Source: an uncultured Alphaproteobacteria bacterium
GTDB lineage: Bacteria; Pseudomonadota; Alphaproteobacteria; CASFRQ01; SAAU01
Reading direction: 5' to 3'
NCBI GenBank assembly: GCA_949296785.1
Contig: CASFRQ010000172.1
Coordinates: forward strand, 1-5,750
Length of the DNA stretch: 5,750 nucleotides
Shown here: positions 4,416-5,750 of the stretch, piece by piece
How the letters are laid out: the number at the start of each line of letters is the position of its first letter
Numbering within the stretch: position 1 is the first letter of the stretch
Notes under the pieces: model-generated
Seen by the model: the letters and a program-made list of their open reading frames with translations, nothing else
The model's database searches: none
Told to the model about the DNA's origin: nothing
Position numbers and translations under genes: made by a program

Positions 4416-5483
4416 TTACTCTTTTAACAAAGAATGACGCTTTTGAGACGCCTCTTCTTCATCTCGCGCTTCCATTTCAAAAACAACTTCTTCCATATGG
4501 CGGCGGATTTCGTCACACAAATTATGTCTGACCAAATCTATCGTTCTTCTTAAAGCACAAGAAAAGCCAAACGGATCCGAATTACCATGGGCTTTTACGC
4601 ACAAAGAGTTTAAACCCAGCATCATAGCGCCATTGTATCTGCGCGTATCCACGGTTTTTTTTATTTTTTTCAAAGCAGGCAAAGCAAACAATAGGCCTAT
4701 CTTTGCCAAGACAGAACTTTTGAAAGCCCGCTTTAAAATCCCCATAATCAACTTACTAGTTCCCTCAATGCTTTTTAAGGAAACATTGCCGGAAAACCCG
4801 TCCGACACATACACATTCACCGTCCCGATGCCGATATCGTTTCCTTCCACAAAACCATGATAATTAAAACGATTGCCGAGTTTTTTCAAGGTATTGGCAG
4901 CCTCTTTGATTTCGTCACGCCCTTTGGATTCTTCAGAACCGATGTTCAAAAGCCCGATGGAAGGATGCTCCTTTTTATACAGAATCTGATAAAAAACATG
5001 CCCCATAATCGCAAAATCCACCAGATTGGAAGCATTGCATTCCGCATTTGCCCCCAAATCCAAAGCGACACAGTCCTCCTTTAATGTCGGCATGACAACC
5101 GCAATTGCCGGACGATCCACATTGGCAATCATACCAAAGCAGATTTTGCTCATCGCCATCAAAGCCCCCGTGTTGCCGGCGGAAATCACCGCCTGGGCCT
5201 CACCGGAACGAACGGCGTAAATCGCTTTCCACAAACTGCTTTCTCGGCCTGTCCGTAACGCTACGGAAGGCTTTTCATCCATGGAAACGACGGCCTCCGT
5301 ATGATAAATTTTGAACATAGATTCATCCAGCCTGTATTTTTTTGTCAGAGGAAGAATCTTTTTTTCATCACCGTAAAGCAAGTAAAAAACATCCGGATTT
5401 TCTTTCTGGACGAGTTTAACCCCCGCTATCACGGACTCCGGGGCGTTGTCCCCGCCCATAGCGTCAACCGCGATGACCAGCAT
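4416..5483 (-). CDS. plsX: Phosphate acyltransferase PlsX
   Basis: 355 residues, full length. PlsX converts acyl-ACP and phosphate to acyl-phosphate, the donor used by PlsY to make lysophosphatidic acid; it is a peripheral membrane enzyme linking fatty acid and phospholipid synthesis. Family motifs are intact: AVDAMGGDNAP (5-15), SAGNTGALMA (101-110), LDLGANAEC, LLNIGSEESKG, VSDGFSGNV and YNGAMMLGL. The start two residues before the VIAVDAMGGD core is the only suitable ATG; the ribosome site is weak (GAGAAAG about 10 nt upstream), so coupling to rpmF, 25 nt upstream, is likely. The rpmF-plsX-fabH order is widely conserved. Confidence 0.97.
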   Translation of the reverse strand: MLVIAVDAMGGDNAPESVIAGVKLVQKENPDVFYLLYGDEKKILPLTKKYRLDESMFKIYHTEAVVSMDEKPSVALRTGRESSLWKAIYAVRSGEAQAVISAGNTGALMAMSKICFGMIANVDRPAIAVVMPTLKEDCVALDLGANAECNASNLVDFAIMGHVFYQILYKKEHPSIGLLNIGSEESKGRDEIKEAANTLKKLGNRFNYHGFVEGNDIGIGTVNVYVSDGFSGNVSLKSIEGTSKLIMGILKRAFKSSVLAKIGLLFALPALKKIKKTVDTRRYNGAMMLGLNSLCVKAHGNSDPFGFSCALRRTIDLVRHNLCDEIRRHMEEVVFEMEARDEEEASQKRHSLLKE

Positions 5484-5508
5484 GACTGAGGCTTTCTCTT
5501 ATTTCAAA

Positions 5509-5700
5509 CTATTCTTCGGATTTGGAAGCGGAAACAAGCACTTCCTTTTTGCCATAGTGGCCGCAACTATCGCAAACATGGTGCGGACGCTTCATTTCAC
5601 CGCAATTCGGGCATTCAACGAAAGAGCTGGCGCAAACAGCGTCATGAGAGCGGCGCATTCCTTTGCGAGACTGTGATGTTTTCTTTTTCGGCGTAGCCAT
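5509..5700 (-). CDS. rpmF: Large ribosomal subunit protein bL32
   Basis: 63 residues, normal length for L32, a small protein of the 50S subunit. It begins MATPKKKTSQSRKGMRRSHD, the basic N-terminal tail of the family. A zinc ribbon follows with Cys30/Cys33 (CPNCG) and Cys43/Cys46 (CDSCGHY), so this is the zinc-binding form. AAGGA at 5712-5708 lies seven bases before ATG. It is the first gene of the visible operon; the -35 region of any promoter would lie outside the window. Confidence 0.97.
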   Translation of the reverse strand: MATPKKKTSQSRKGMRRSHDAVCASSFVECPNCGEMKRPHHVCDSCGHYGKKEVLVSASKSEE

Positions 5701-5750
5701 TTTCTTTTCCTTTTCTTAACTTAAGTTCAAAAATAATAAAAAACAAACAA

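Noticed and set aside
5733..5738. TATTAT as a -10 box for rpmF
   Set aside because: A matching -35 box would fall beyond the window edge, so it cannot be supported.
1..5750. CRISPR array, toxin-antitoxin pair or defence cassette
   Set aside because: No spaced direct repeats and no gene pair with such domains; the repeats seen are simple tandem or inverted pairs.

Overview
The window looks like chromosomal DNA of an AT-rich alphaproteobacterium, probably host-associated or reduced. The main evidence is the gene order rpmF-plsX-fabH-ihfA-merR, a conserved alphaproteobacterial arrangement, all on the minus strand. The AT-rich sequence, an ankyrin-repeat gene and several decaying genes fit a host-associated lifestyle, but no species can be named from this window.

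Right part (about 2029-5700, minus strand): ribosomal protein L32, then PlsX and FabH, which start phospholipid and fatty acid synthesis, then the alpha subunit of integration host factor, a short MerR-type regulator, and an HD-domain hydrolase gene. The HD gene is broken: a 1-nt frameshift in a T7 run followed by two in-frame stops. Without tracing the shifted frame it would look like a complete 129-residue protein. ihfA and merR overlap by 4 bp. ihfA has its own candidate promoter, whose spacer contains G7 and T8 runs.

Middle part (about 1538-2011): an intact tRNA-Pro(GGG) on the minus strand with its own promoter and terminator. To its left is an 18-bp exact copy of the tRNA 3' end with a second terminator-like hairpin beside it. 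Between the two copies lies a degenerate, tRNA-Leu-like stretch. This is what a tRNA used as an integration site leaves behind.

Left part (1-1537): a 5'-truncated tyrosine recombinase remnant on the plus strand, pointing towards the tRNA. It lacks the second catalytic histidine (Gln in its place). A gene-poor, probably decayed stretch follows to its left. At the window edge is a divergent ankyrin-repeat gene with a near-consensus promoter; its 3' end lies outside the window. The simplest reading is an eroded integrative element next to tRNA-Pro, beside a core lipid/ribosome operon. I see no convincing new defence or other complete novel system here. The most informative points are the att-like tRNA duplication, the hidden HD pseudogene, and repeats or homopolymers overlapping two promoters.
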